A stretch of 64,000 bases of DNA from Chlorophyllum brunneum (lineage: Eukaryota; Basidiomycota; Agaricomycetes; Agaricales; Agaricaceae). Positions within the stretch are counted from its first letter, which is position 1, and every line of letters begins with the position of its first letter. Of the stretch, positions 1-15,700 are shown one piece after another. The translations under genes were made by a program, and so were the position numbers. The stretch spans positions 620,001 to 684,000 of the forward strand of contig OY756142.1 in assembly GCA_963576785.1 (NCBI GenBank). Reading direction: 5' to 3'. A model generated the notes under the pieces. The model was not told where the DNA came from. It ran no database searches and saw only the letters and a program-made list of their open reading frames with translations.

Positions 1-6
1 TTCAGG

Positions 7-1511
7 ATGCTGTCTTTGTCAAAAACGTTATGCTACGCGCTCCTTGCGTTCTCTGTCGGTGTACAAGCTCAGATTGAAGTGGATGCGGGTGTTGGTAGTG
101 GAGACTACGAGCCTGCTGTTCGTTCAAAGTCAAGGGTTGCGGTTTCGTGGTACGCGGGATGGCACTCGACTCAGGGATTCCCGCTGTCGAATGTTAGCTG
201 GAACAAGTATACTCACTTGACATATTCCTTCGCGTGAGTTGATTCAGTTTGATTGTGAAAAGTGAGATGAACTGATTACTTCGGATATAGGGAGACCACG
301 CCTGATGTCAGGATGTTAAGCCTGAATGGATCTAATCCGGACCTCTTGCCGCAGTTTGTCTCTCAAGCGAAGAAGCATGTACGTTGATTCTCCAGTGTCT
401 AAATCCAGTCCTAAACTTGGCTTTCCAGGGCGTAAAAGCGTTGGTTTCCGTTGGAGGCTGGGGTGGATCACGCTTTTTCTCCTCTAATGTCGCATCTCCT
501 CAAAATCGTACTCAATTTGTCAAGACTTTGACAAACTTTGCACGCAAGTACAAATTAGATGGTCTTGACTTTGAGTAAGCACAAACAACTCCCATGATTA
601 GTCAGTTGCTGATACTAGTCTTTCTTCGTAGCTGGGAATATCCTGGGCGACAAGGAATTGGTTGCAATACAATCTCTCCCTCTGACACTGCCAACTTCCT
701 TGCCCTCTTGCAGGAGCTTCGCAAGGACTCTCTGGGAGCCAAGCTCACACTCTCCGCGGCTGTTTCGGTAACTTCATTCGCAGGACCAGATGGCAATCCA
801 ATGACGGACGTTTCAGCATTTGCAAAAGTTCTTGACTGGGTCGCTATCATGAATTACGACATTTGGGGACCTTGGAGTGCTACCGTCGGTCCTAACGCTC
901 CTCTGGACGATAGCTGTGAAGTTGCCAGCAATCGGTTCGGCTCCGCAACTTCGGCTGTGAATGGATGGAACACGGCGGGGATCCCCCTGAACCAAATTGT
1001 TCTCGGCGTTCCTGCCTACGGTCACTCCTTCAGAGTTAGAAGAGCTGATGCATTCGTGAACAACACGAAGACACTCGTCTCACATCCTAAGTTTGATGCA
1101 AATGATAGGCCGGCTGGTGACTCTTGGGATGATCCTGCTGGAGTTGATGAGTGTGGGGCTGCCCAGGCTGTTGGTGGTAACATCGATTTCTGGGGCCTCA
1201 TTCAGCAAAAATACTTGAATCAGGATGGATCCTACGCTTATGGTACCCCACACGCATATGACAACTGCAGTCAGACTGTAAGTACCTCGGTTCCCCTTCC
1301 GGTGGTCGAGGAAGCTAATAAGATGTTCTAGCCTTACGTCTACAATGCAGACAAGGAAGTTATGGTCTCCTTTGATAATGCCCAGTCTTTCGCAGCCAAG
1401 GGCAAGTTTATTAATTCGAAGGGCTTGAGAGGGTTCTCAATGTGGGAGACTGGTGGTGACTTTAACAACATCCTCATCAACTCGATCCGTAAGGCTGTTG
1501 GATTCAACTGA
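7..1511 (+). CDS. Secreted GH18 chitinase
   Basis: Endo-type chitinase that hydrolyses beta-1,4-GlcNAc polymers outside the cell or in the wall. I join five exons (7-233, 291-378, 429-574, 632-1277, 1332-1511) into about 428 aa. Residues 1-21 look like a signal peptide (hydrophobic LCYALLAFSVGVQA). The SVGGWGGS substrate-site motif is in exon 3. The catalytic DGLDFDWEYPG motif is assembled across the exon 3/4 junction (574/632), with Glu as the proton donor. MNYDIWG follows, and a C-terminal RGFSMWETGGD carries the conserved Trp. No chitin-binding domain is visible. The gene begins 7 nt from the window edge, so its promoter is outside. Family assignment is secure; the exact biological role (autolysis, wall remodelling or nutrition) is not shown. 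Confidence 0.93.
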
Positions 1512-1693
1512 GTTTACATATGTGTTTATATCTTCAGTTGTTTTGTATCCATTTAAATTTGTGATCACGTATTCGTGCAAGCAGTCTATCAGGTGATGGT
1601 ACAGGGTCGACTTAGTGCATGGGCGTCCCGGATTCCGATGCCGTAGATGAGTTCATTGCGTTGGTCGTCCGACTGTCACACTATTCATCGACG

Positions 1694-3580
1694 ATGAGCC
1701 CCTTCGTATCAGCTGCGTCTGCAGCGTTACTCCTTATTGCGCCCTTTGACCGGGCACTTCTAACACCACCATCCTGCTTGTCTGGCTCGTTCTATGGCAG
1801 CTATCGTTCTGGCTTGAATGCTTACCACAGCGTGTTCTTTCCCGACGCGGCATGTCTGAACTCATTCACGTCGAGCAACTTTGCGACGGAGGGTCACATT
1901 GCTGAAGTCCAGTACGGTGGACAAGATCGGCGTCTTGTGTGGGTTGGGAAGGAGGTGGTTGAACCGGGTCTGGTCGATGGGGAGAAAAAATCTATGGATG
2001 ATTTCTTCAAACATTTTGGGGATATTCAAATGTCAGTTCCGGAGGTCAACCAACAGAAGCCGCTTTCACCATCCTCGCCTCATTCATTTGAAGTCCTCTA
2101 TCAGTCTCCCGACGCGCTATTACTCTCTGTGCCTCGCGCAGATGCATATGGAATCGACCTTATTTTGCCAAGGTTTTGGAAACCAACTATCCTTCCATCT
2201 TCCCCTGTCGAGTATATTCCAGTTCCACCCGAAGACCTTGAGCCTATTCAAAAAGCTCTGGCGGAATTTCGATTTAATCCTGTCGTCGCGTCGATCGTGA
2301 ACAATATTAACGTTTCGCAGATGAAGAGTGACGTTCGGTTTTTGACAGGAGAGGACGGGAAGAGTGGAATTGTGTCAAGGCATTCGTTTACCGTTGGAGC
2401 AAGGAAGGCAGCGGAGTGGATCAAAAAGATAATTGAGGAGACTGGGGCAGAATGTGAGCTTTGGTCATTTATGTATGGAATCACTCCGAATGTTATATGG
2501 TGAGTGCGGGCTCTATTTCCGTGAATTCGAGAAGAAACTGACACAATGGTCTGTTGAGTCGGTATAAATCTACCGTGCCGAGCGACACCAGGATCATCAT
2601 CAGTGGTCATTACGACAGCCGTGGTTCCTTTGGCAGCACAAGAGCACCTGGTGGCGATGATGATGGCTCCGGAACGACTTCAGTGTTGGCAATCGCGAGG
2701 ACTATCGGAAGGAAAGGTGTCAAGTTCCATACCAATGTGGAGCTGATAGCTTTCGGAGGGGAAGAACAGGGTCGTCTAGGGAGCATTGCTTATGCTCGTG
2801 CGTTCTCATTGTTATAATTCTATGATTTCGCTGCCTCACGCTTGTTTCTAGGCAGGTTGAGGGATGAGGGAGAAAAAGTTGCATTAATTGTCCAGGCTGA
2901 CATGATAGCGTACCGCGCCCCAGATGAACCTTTACAACTTGGACTTCCCGAGACGTAAGCTCTCCATGACGCCTGGGGGAGCTCATGCTAACAACACTTG
3001 TCCTATAGCATTGGCACACCTGAGGCCGCGCAACTTGTAGCCAATGTCTCCGCGATCTATAGCCCCGAGCTTACAGTGAGTTACACCGCGGTAAGCCAAA
3101 GATATATATTTTATTTTGTTCACTCCAGTTGATGGTCCTGTTTCCTATACCAGGTCTGTTGCAGTGACCATCAGGTGAGGTTCCAGAAAAGTATTCCCTT
3201 ACATTGGCACCGACAAGTGCGCAGTCTTTCCATGACCTAGGCTACCCAGGCACTCAAGTATTTGAACGTGCTGGACCAAGTAAGCAGTGCTTGCCATTCG
3301 AAGTTGAAGCGTCTCTAAATCACCATGGCTCTGTTGCCTAGTTGCTGACCCCATGTACCACAATAGCGGTATGAACCCGATACTACACCCTTTCATATAA
3401 TTCATTTATGCTTTTCCAGGAGACTTGAGCGAGAGGGAAGGCTATAGCTTCAACCAGCTTTATGGTATTTCGAAAGTTCAGGTTAGTACGCCATCATGTT
3501 CGGATGCTTCGAATCAGACTGACTTGTGCTTGCAGTTCGCGACGTTGTTGCACCTTGCCGGCTTTGAGCTTTCTAAGTAA
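1694..3580 (+). CDS. Secreted M28 family zinc aminopeptidase
   Basis: Metallo-aminopeptidase of the M28 (leucyl aminopeptidase) family, predicted to be secreted or vacuolar. Nine exons (1694-2499, 2559-2797, 2852-2954, 3009-3090, 3154-3174, 3225-3279, 3342-3368, 3420-3481, 3536-3580) give about 479 aa. An upstream in-frame ATG at 1619 exists, but 1694 is preferred because it opens directly into a signal-peptide-like segment (SAASAALLLIAPFDRA). The di-zinc site is visible: GHYDSR (His), GGDDDGSGT (bridging Asp), GGEEQG (catalytic and ligand Glu), QADMI (Asp) and SDHQSF (His). Exon 5 is only 21 nt and encodes VCCSDHQ, which includes the last zinc-binding His, so mis-splicing it would kill the enzyme. 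The N-terminal 250 residues before the catalytic domain resemble the usual fungal M28 propeptide region. Confidence 0.92.
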
Positions 3581-3821
3581 TCATGGATGATGATTGCTAC
3601 TGTATCTAGCCATTTTTCCAGAGAACTTGTGTATTGTTATTATTATTGTTATTTCCCCGATTCTGGCGGACGTGACTTTGGAGTCCATAGTGACGCGCGA
3701 TGTTTGATTCGGTTTGGCCCAACCTTAGCGCGTTCATTCACCACGAGCACTGGTCGTAATCACATCCCGCTTCAGCCTCATTGCATGACATTCTCCTCCT
3801 GAATACCAGTGCCAGCCATCA

Positions 3822-6800
3822 ATGGGTAATATTCTCAATGATTCTGAGGTCACGGAGGCAATAACTCATCACAAGAACAGACACTGCAGTCTCAAGGCAG
3901 CTTGTGGACAAGATTTATGAGAAGAGAAAGGCGGCTGCCTTGGAGCTCGAGAAGTGCGCGACAATCATCCTTCCTACTCTGTATACCAACTCTCATTGCG
4001 GTATATCCTAGACAAGTCCGAGAATGTCACCAAGCAGGCGTCCGAGACCGGATCAACACAATCATCGACCAGCTAGTCGAGATGTTCAGCAACAGCACCA
4101 ACCCATTACACGTTCGTAATGGAGGCCTAATTGGGCTTGCGGGGACAGCTATTGCGCTGGGCGTCGACATCGCTCCATATATGGAGAAGTTTGTTGGCCC
4201 TCTCTTGGATTGTTTCGTGGATCCGGAAAGCAAGATTAGATATTTCTCTGCGGAGTGTTTATACAATATTGCAAAGGTGTCGAAGGGAGAGGTACTGGTG
4301 TATTTCAACGATATATTCGATGCCCTCAGCAAGGTAAGTGCAGCTTTCGATGGCTCGAGGAAGTGTTGTGAGGTTGATTAAAGCGGGGCGTGGCCTCAGC
4401 TCGCTGCAGATTCGGAACTGTCGGTAAAGAATGGCGCGGAGCTTTTGGATAGGCTGCTCAAGGACATTGTGGCGGAATCTGCGGCGTACTATATCCCGCT
4501 GTATCCGGAGACGGAGAAAGTGAGGAATGAGAGGGAGGAGAAACTGGGTGTGTTGGTTGATGTAGCTGGAAACGCGGAGCAAGAACCTCGAAAGGCCTTT
4601 TCTTTGGCGCATTTTATCCCACTGCTAAGGGAGCGGATATACGTACTCAGTCCGTTCACGAGAAGTTACTTGGTGTCGTGGATTACGGTGCTGGACAGTG
4701 TGCCCGAGCTGGAGCTGGTTACGTATTTGCCAGAGTTTCTGGATGGACTATTGTGAGTTCGTCTCTCCTTTCTATTAGTGAGACCCGTTCTGAGTCTGTT
4801 TGGAGAAAATATCTTTCGGATCCTATCGAAGAGGTGCGGATTGCCACTGAGAATCTACTAGCGGATTTCCTGCATGAGATTCGTGATGTCAGTTACATTG
4901 CTCGACATTTGGATGAACCTGGATCTACACGGAAGCCAGAAGATAGCTTTGGTCGGAAAGATAGCACAGATTCCGGAGGCATTGTGGCTACTGAGGGGGA
5001 CGATGGTGCAGTAGTGGACACATTTGATTCACCGATGGAAATGAATGGGACCAGTGAGGATGAGCAGAGCGGATCGTCAGAACAGGATGATAAGGGGACT
5101 GGAGGTATTTGTCTGCTCCGTTTAGATCGATTTTGTGCTGACTCTGGGATGAAAGCGCTGATACCTGGGCAAGGCGTACACATTGACTACGCTGCCATTA
5201 TCGAAATTCTCATTCAACAGCTTGATAATGAACGTACGTAGAATGAATTGTCGCGTTGAAAAAATAACCTCTCATTCTCGACACAGAGGATGAGATACAA
5301 CAATCAACCGCTCTCAGGTGGTTGGCTGAGTTCCTCACATGGGCACATGAAGTCATGGTGCCCTTCACACCACGGCTAATACCTTGTATCCTCCCCAACC
5401 TCGCTCATCATGTTGTGATGATACAATCAGTGGCAATCAAGACTAATAAGCTGCTATTCGATGTGATTAAATCATTACCTTCCCCCGCGGACCAAGTGCA
5501 GAAAGCGGTGTCAATCAGTACGACAACTACGACATCAACGAGAAACGACAAGATCAGCACACCGCCTCTTACGAGCCGCATTCCACGTTCACCAACACCC
5601 ACTACAAACAATACCACCGTAATTTCAGCTACTGCACCTGCAAACCCCACCGTCACAAATAATGCAACAAGACCAGGTGTTTCTTCTGATCCCGTATCTC
5701 AGCCAACTCCAGGGTCGAGGCCACCCTCCCCTTTTGAGACGAGTTCAAATGGCCAGCAGCAGCAGGGAGAGAAGTTGTCGCAAAGCCAGACAACGGACGA
5801 GGGCGATCTATTTGACTATCAGTTGACTGTGAACGAGCTGACGGTACAGTTCTTGAGTGAATGGGAGGAGACGCGGGTTACAACCTTGAAGTGGCTGATT
5901 ATGCTACATAAGAAGGCACCGAGGAAGGTAAACATGCGGCTGGAATTTCAAGTCTGGATACTGATGTGTTATTCTCCTTCTGATAGATTTTATCAATGGA
6001 CGATGGGACATTCCCAGTACTTCTCAAGACTTTAAACGATAGCTCTGAGGAGGTGTGCCATGTTTTCTACGGATCCCCATCATGGTTTGACAGTCCGCTG
6101 GACAGGTAATTAAACATGACCTTCAGCTCATTGCACAAATTTCGTCTTTATCTGAGGAGGGATATTTCAAAGCTTTCATGCATAACGTGCTCGAACTATT
6201 CAGCACAGATAGGAGGTTACTGGATGCGAGGGGTAGCCTCATCATTCGACAGCTTTGCCTCAACATGAATACAGAGAAGATATATAGGACGTTTGCAGAG
6301 ATTGTTGAGAAAGAAGAGGTCGGTGTTTTCCGTGCCTTGGTCACTTCGCTGTTGACACTTTGATTTACAGGACCTCGAGTTTGCGAGTGTCATCGTGCAG
6401 AAGCTGAACCTTATCCTCGTCACCTCACCTGAACTCGCCGAATTTAGGAGGAGGTTGAAGAATCTAGAAACTCGGGTAGGAGTTCGGTGTGTTTGATGAT
6501 GGTCCAGTACTAAACGCCTATCAACAGCAAGATGGCCAGGCACTGTTTACTACGCTCTACAAGTCCTGGTGTCACAATGCCGTTTCGCTCTTCGCCTTGT
6601 GCCTGCTAGCACAGGCCTACGAGCACGCATCGAATCTTCTCTATATCTTGTGAGTATTTGTCCGACCCTAGGTTATCATTGGCTCAATGATTGACTAGCG
6701 CGGACCTTGAGGTTACTGTACCAATGCTAGTGCAGATTGATAAGCTTGTCCAGCTAATTGAATCGCCTGTTTTTACCTGTATATCTCTATCTCTATCTCA

Positions 6801-7503
6801 TTTGCTAGTGTTGACCACATTGGCAGATATTCGACTGCAACTCCTGGAACCTGAGAAATACCCATATCTTTACAAGTGCCTCTACGGGATCCTGATGCTG
6901 CTTCCTCAAAGCTCAGCCTTCGTTTCCCTCCGTAATCGGCTCAACGCCGTCAACTCTGCTGGATTCCTTCACATAGCACCCAAATCCACACCAAATGTGG
7001 TCTCCTCAACACGTTCGAGGCTTGGTCGAGACGAAATCAAATGGCAAGAACTCCTTACACACTTCCGGTCTGTGCAAGTACGGCATGAAAAAGCACGCAG
7101 GCAAGCCATGGGTGGCGATGGCGGCTCGATGCACATGTCCGGGTACTCTGATCGGGATCTCGATCTTGGCGGCCTACAGTTGAATCAGAAAGAGGTTGTC
7201 AGTGAACGGATGGTTCAGAAACCGCCGGTGTCGCTTTCGCGGCCGGGTATGCGGAGGAGGGTGATGGGAGAGTTGCCCATGCCCAGTCTTGGCAGGAGTG
7301 GCGCGCTGTCCCCGTTGAACCCGAAAGCTAGGGTCACTAGCGGATTGAGCACAGGAACCGTTACAGGGCAACCGGTGGTTGGTAATGGTAGTACGAGCCC
7401 GGTGAGTGGAAGTGGTGGGTCTGCTTCAATTACTGCGGCGGGTGGATCACCGAAGGGTGTGGCCGCTCGAAGGCCAACGTTTGATCCAGGAAAGAGGGTT
7501 TGA
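3822..7503 (+). CDS. VAC14: Vac14, scaffold of the PIKfyve/Fab1 complex
   Basis: HEAT-repeat scaffold that holds the PtdIns(3)P 5-kinase Fab1 and phosphatase Fig4 on the vacuole/endosome membrane and so sets PtdIns(3,5)P2 levels. Twelve exons give about 1,027 aa. The first coding exon is just ATGG (3822-3825), followed by a 55-nt intron, yielding the conserved start [20 protein letters not shown]. Family blocks follow in order: [106 protein letters not shown] and a tail helix [19 protein letters not shown] Ser/Thr/Pro-rich insert (about 5510-5800) and a Gly/Ser-rich C-terminal extension (about 7160-7500) make it longer than the human protein (782 aa). The intron at 6779-6826 is a multiple of three without stops, so a naive ORF reads through it. 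Confidence 0.95.
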
Positions 7504-7782
7504 TTGAATGGTTTGTGTCGTGTCTTGTGTCATGCCCTGCCCATTGTGTATTGTACTGTCTTCCCGTTCACATTATCCCGTTCGTATCCCTTCCTTCTTT
7601 CCGCTCTCTTGAGACTGGGACAGTTCAATGTATATTTATGTCGCAATTCTCTCGGAAACTTGTCAAGTATTACCAGCTAAGAATTTAATAGACGTTGTTG
7701 AGCTGGAGTGCGGGAAATCAGATGTTTGAATTAGTACAAGATATTGCCCGATGGAAGCATTTCTAAGTAACGAAAGCAATGA
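7504..7782. other. Convergent 3' spacer, VAC14 / phosphatase
   Basis: Short spacer between the ends of two convergent genes. It holds only their 3' untranslated regions; I see no separate gene. Confidence 0.6.
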
Positions 7783-8905
7783 CTAGAGGCGTGAAGTACT
7801 GGATACAAGAATGTTATCTCGGATCTTGTGTACATCATCATCATTTAGACTAATATATTCCTTCACGTACGTCTCGACACCATCATACCGCTCTTCCAGG
7901 AGTTTAAGGAAGGCTATCATGGTTTCATGCCTACTACCAAGTGAGTGCAGGTCAAGCCAGCTCTTCGTTGGTCTTACCGGCAAGTGAACATATTGAGCGC
8001 AGCCTCGTTGCTCGATGCAAAGATAGGCTCCTTTGAGAGACGTGCCAATATCATTTCCCTGGCGGGCTCGCGGCCAACGCGTGTCAGGGCGTAATCCCTA
8101 GCTATCGTCTCGTCGTCCACTCCTGCAAGCTTTGAAGACAGTTAATAACGGCTGGCCACGTCTGGATAATGCCCCTACTTTGAGAAGGATAGCCGCAATA
8201 ATACCGGTGCGATCTTTGCCGGCTGTGCAATGGAAGAGACATCCCTCGTTTGGTTTGTCTCTCACATGCCGGAGAATACTTCCGAAAGCTGGAACCCCAT
8301 GGTCAAGGATCTGTGAGTATAGCTCCATAAATGCCTAGTTGTTGGGCCTGAGTGTCGGAATGAGTCGCCGATAGAAGACGTTCCTCACCTCTGTCTTTCC
8401 ACTCGCGTAGAGCTGGTATCTCCTGGGTGAAGGGAATCACATGGCACATATACGCCTTGTTGTACATTGCGCCAGAGGTAATGAGCACGCACGTACTTGG
8501 CCATCATCTCCGGGCTGTAGTCTACAGTCTTAAAGACAGGTGTGCGAATGATCTCGACCCCGTCGATTTCCGGGAGAGGGGTATTATACTTCTGGATCTC
8601 GACGTCGGAGCGGAGGTCGAAGACTTTGGTGATATTTAATTCTTTAAACAGGGCCTTTCCTAAGAGACAGAATGTGATATGGAGGGCGTTAATTGAGAAT
8701 ATTATGGTGACATACCCTCTGGCAGGATTGCAGATATCTCCGCTGAACGGTATAGATGCCCAGGCCTGGTGACCTTACCCGGGAAAGAGATGGAGGGGTA
8801 TAAGCCGAGGTCGCGGACGTTTATGACGCCGGGCATGGTAACAAATGGAGGCTTTGAAAGCACGTCAGCGACGTACACTGGGTCGAGAGGGTCGAGATCG
8901 TGCAT
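7783..8905 (-). CDS. Y_phosphatase3-type protein phosphatase
   Basis: Cysteine-based tyrosine/serine phosphatase of the Y_phosphatase3 family common in fungi. Six exons on the minus strand (8905-8716, 8659-8497, 8422-8389, 8334-8179, 8129-7978, 7933-7783) give about 281 aa. The family start MPGVINVRDLG and YRSAE are in exon 1, and VFDLRSDVE in exon 2. The active-site P-loop HCTAGKDRTG (Cys nucleophile, Arg phosphate binder) is in exon 4, followed by LLKLAGVDDETIARDYALTR, spliced exactly to the family consensus. Exon 3 is only 34 nt (KRYQLYASGKTE). I start at 8905 (MHDLDPLDP); an in-frame ATG at 9031 would add 42 residues of no family resemblance and would leave only about 40 bp to the divergent MCM6 start. 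The physiological substrate is unknown. Confidence 0.9.
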
Positions 8906-9070
8906 GGTTGGGAGAAGGTGAACCGGCAATTCCGTGACGAGATGCGAAATTCCGGCTAATTGACTTGCGTCACGCGCGCCAAACGTCACGCTGACACGCT
9001 TACGCCTGCCCTGAAGCCGCGCGTGATCCAAACTTCTACATTGACGCGTCGACCATGCCCCTGCTCTGCC
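8906..9070. promoter_or_regulatory. Divergent promoter with MCB and E2F-like boxes
   Basis: The 165 bp between the phosphatase start and the MCM6 start contain ACGCGT (9044-9049), the MluI cell-cycle box bound by MBF in yeasts, only 22 bp before the MCM6 ATG. They also contain GCGCCAAA (8976-8983), which on the minus strand reads TTTGGCGC and fits the E2F consensus TTTSSCGC. Both are known G1/S control sites for replication genes; their use here is inferred. Confidence 0.5.
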
Positions 9071-12292
<3,222 letters not shown>

Positions 12293-12781
12293 GCATGCTC
12301 GACATCAACCTGGATCTTTTGTAATTTTTTGTTGTGATAATGCTACACGTTGTATATCCTGCTACCATAGTATGTATAATAGGTGTAAAAATATATGGCT
12401 GGGAGATTTCGAGGCCCTGACTCACTTCGCGTGGCAACCGAGGAATGTCTGATTGCCTACTTGGTCTGTCTCTGAGGGCAAGCATTCACGTGGTGGCTTG
12501 AGTGCTAGTTTCACGACACCTGTGAATTCGCTCTTAGACACAGCCAACTATCCCCATTTCTGACAGCTTGGATATCTACTGGAACTCGGGATAGCTCAGT
12601 TGCGGTGTGCAAATCCAAGGTCCGAAGGACTCGGAAAGGCACTCAAAACCACGATTATCAAAGACGATATATATACCCATAATCCAGGCGACTCTCGTTA
12701 CCTCTGAACCCGGCGAGAACATACAAGTTAGCGGGTGCCATTGCACCCACATAAAGGACTGTCGAGCGAACATACCGTCAG
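12293..12781. other. Intergenic spacer, MCM6 / formin
   Basis: About 490 bp holding the MCM6 3' end and the formin promoter. An AT-rich TATATATAC run lies near 12668. No ORF or RNA gene is supported. Confidence 0.5.
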
Positions 12782-15700
12782 ATGACCTCCCAGCCTTTGA
12801 TTGTGCCCATCCAGCTCGTAGCTGGGTCGTTACATTTCGCCGAACTACCTTCGGAGGAAGGAACAGCTCAGGATGTCATTGACAGCCTGACGAAGACGGA
12901 AGAGGTGAAGAGAGATATATTGGGTGACTTGGAGGATCAGGGATGGGCCTTGCAGAGGATTAGGGAGGAGAAGCATGGGCGACCCTGGGAAGAGGATGAG
13001 CTTGTGGGTTTAGGCCATGGTTAGTCTTTCGCCTTTATTGTTTACCGCCATCATGTTGATGTATTTTGAACGCTTTTGCCTTCGATTTTAATGATTCAGG
13101 TCTCGTTGATCCAAATACTAAGATCACTTCTTTCGTTGCCGCATCACCAACGAAAACGGACGCGTCAAGACACTTCTCTGCCTTTCCCCTGACATCGCAT
13201 TTGCATACCCCCGTTTTGAGGCTCGTTTCCCTGCATCCTGCCTTATCTTTATCGTTGTCATTCCTGCGAGTGCCGGAGATCCATGATGGCTTCCAGTATC
13301 GAGTGTTTATTGGTTGGACAACATCTGTGGGCGAGGTGGTTGCTTTGGTTTTGAGGGAGCTGGGGTTGGCCAAGTCGCTGCCTGTACCCGGAGGTGGAAA
13401 TATTAGTTATGTTGTGGAAGAATTTTGGATTGATGGGGATATCGAGAGTGCGTTTCGCTAGAACTCTGCTGATATTCATAACTGACAACCAGTTTAAGAG
13501 TCCACACGACTACCTGAAACGTCTAATATATTCAATATCAATGTGTCTCCATTTTGCCCAAATCCTTTCAAGTCGCCCTCTGCCAAACGCTGCTTCAGGT
13601 TCTGTGTTCCCGACGAATGGTATCGTCGTGCGAATTCGCGGAGGGTATCGTTGTCAATGGAGCCTTCGGAAGGAACGTTAAAAGCTCTGAAGGAGGAGGA
13701 GGAGGATGAAGAGGGGGAGGATGAAGGAACCGCAAAGGTTCATGGTCAGCTTAGGCTAATAGAACCACCATCAACCCCTCCAGCACCAGCGAATGGGCGA
13801 GAGCGCTATGGTTCTGTTACCCAGAGTCGATTGTCCAGCATGTTCGAAGGGTGGTTGCGTCCATCTTCTCCAACCCCCTCTTCGCCCAATCGCAATAGTG
13901 CCATTCGGGTCGCAGCTAATCGCATGAGTATCAGTGAGCCGAAGCTTTTGGAACAACATACTGGGTCATCTGTATTCACTGGTTCGACGGGAGAGGCTAG
14001 TGATGATGATGATTTTGATTCCGCGTTTGAGAGCATGCTGGTACGTGAGCTCATGCCGTCGAGGAGTGTTTTGTTGTTGAGACGATTCTAGGATGAATTA
14101 GGCATGAAAGGAGAGAAACGCAGCCAAATGTATGCACTCCCAATAGACCGCAAGAAGCTTTTATTGCAGACTAGTCGCCAAATGAGGAATCCAATGCAGT
14201 CAAGCCCTCCCAGGCAAGGTGTCCATCACCAAAATCCATCTTATGCAGCATCGTATGGTCCTTCGAGTGCTGGAAATCTTTTACCCCGTGTGGTTCCCCA
14301 GTTGACCGGGGATGCGGGTATAATACGCAGGTTTTCACTAGCATCCTGGGGTTCGCCGACGACAGCCCAGCCTGTAGTGTCAGAGAGTAACAGGACTAGT
14401 GGAGAGTTTAGTCATGGCCCTATGATATCTCCCCAGGGTAAGAGCAAGGCTCAAATGGCGAAAGTCGTGGGGGATGTACAACCTATTCAGCCACAAAACA
14501 CTGGTGGGCTGTGGAGTAGTTGGTGGACCTCTGCTGGAGGGGACAAGCCGACAAGTGAGAAGGAGACAGCACAGTGGTATATCGCACCCCTCCGAAGTGG
14601 CAAAACACCTGATCACAAGCTTGTCAAACATCTCATATCACTCCGTGTACATCTTTCCACGGCAAAGTTTGCGTTTATCAAAGATTTCGTTGTCAAAGAG
14701 AAGGGGTTAGAGACGTTGGCCGGTTTGCTTGCAGGGTTGGTTGGCAAGGGAGGAAAGAAGAAGACCCTGGGTGATGTTGAAACCACAGTATTGTTGGAAG
14801 TTATCAAATGCTTGCGTGTGCTTCTCAATACCGAAGTAAGCTCGCATCACCTTCGTTGTGTAATCAGGCAACTGACAGATTCTATAGCCTGGCTTTCAAG
14901 AGGTCCTAGCGTCACCGGTCGTCATCACTTACATCTCCTACTCACTCCATGCTTCCTCTGTCAAGGTGCAAACCCTCGCTTCAGAATTGCTGGCTGCTAT
15001 ATGCTTCCTCTCTGTCAGTGAAGGACACAAAGCCGTGCTCGCTGCCATGTCAGATTTTCGCATTGCGTTTGACGAATCCTTCCGTTTTGAAACGCTGATC
15101 GGAACGCTACGCCTACCTGAGCTCTCAAGCGACGCCGAGAGTGACGGGGAAAGTTCGTATGGGAGTGAGAAGGATGGAATCTGGGAAGCAAGAACCTCGA
15201 CAATGACATTGATCAATGCTATCACAAATTGTCCTGAATCGTTGGAGGAAAGGATCGTGTTACGGGAAGAGCTCGGAAGGAGGGGCTTGAATGAAATCAT
15301 TGTTGTATGCCTCTTTTCTTTGAATTCTTCGATTCTGTAATGTCTGAGTCATCGCGTAGGCTTTGAGATACGTCAAACCACCTGATGCCTTGCTAACCCA
15401 ACTGGATGTGTACACGGAAGAAAAGTTTGAGGACGAGGAGGATATGAGAGATCGTGTGCGGGAAATGATGGCGCAAAATGCTAGAGGGCATGAACGGTCG
15501 CGATCGGATTCAGAATCGGCATTACAGGACATAATCCAGTTGGCAAAGCAGCACGGAGAATTATATCCTATGATGTTGGAAATTTTGAGGCACTACGGAG
15601 AGATCTTGCAGAAGGACATGGGTCTGTGAGTGATTATTCTTCTCCGTTTTACCATGAGAAACCTCAGCAGGTGACCAAAGGCAAACGAAAGCGGATATGT

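Noticed and set aside
541..660. Chitinase seemed to carry DGLDFE, a change of the third catalytic-motif Asp to Glu.
   Set aside because: The last codon is an unspliced artefact; joining 574 to 632 gives GAC, so the motif is the normal DGLDFDWE.
8303..8488. A minus-strand frame (MLITSGAMYNKAYM...) inside the phosphatase looked like an exon.
   Set aside because: Splicing 8497 to 8422 gives the family sequence MAKRYQLYASGKTEAFMELY exactly; the frame is mostly intron.
12590..12640. A tRNA-like A box (TAGCTCAGTTG) near 12593.
   Set aside because: No proper B box at the right distance and no cloverleaf or acceptor stem could be formed.
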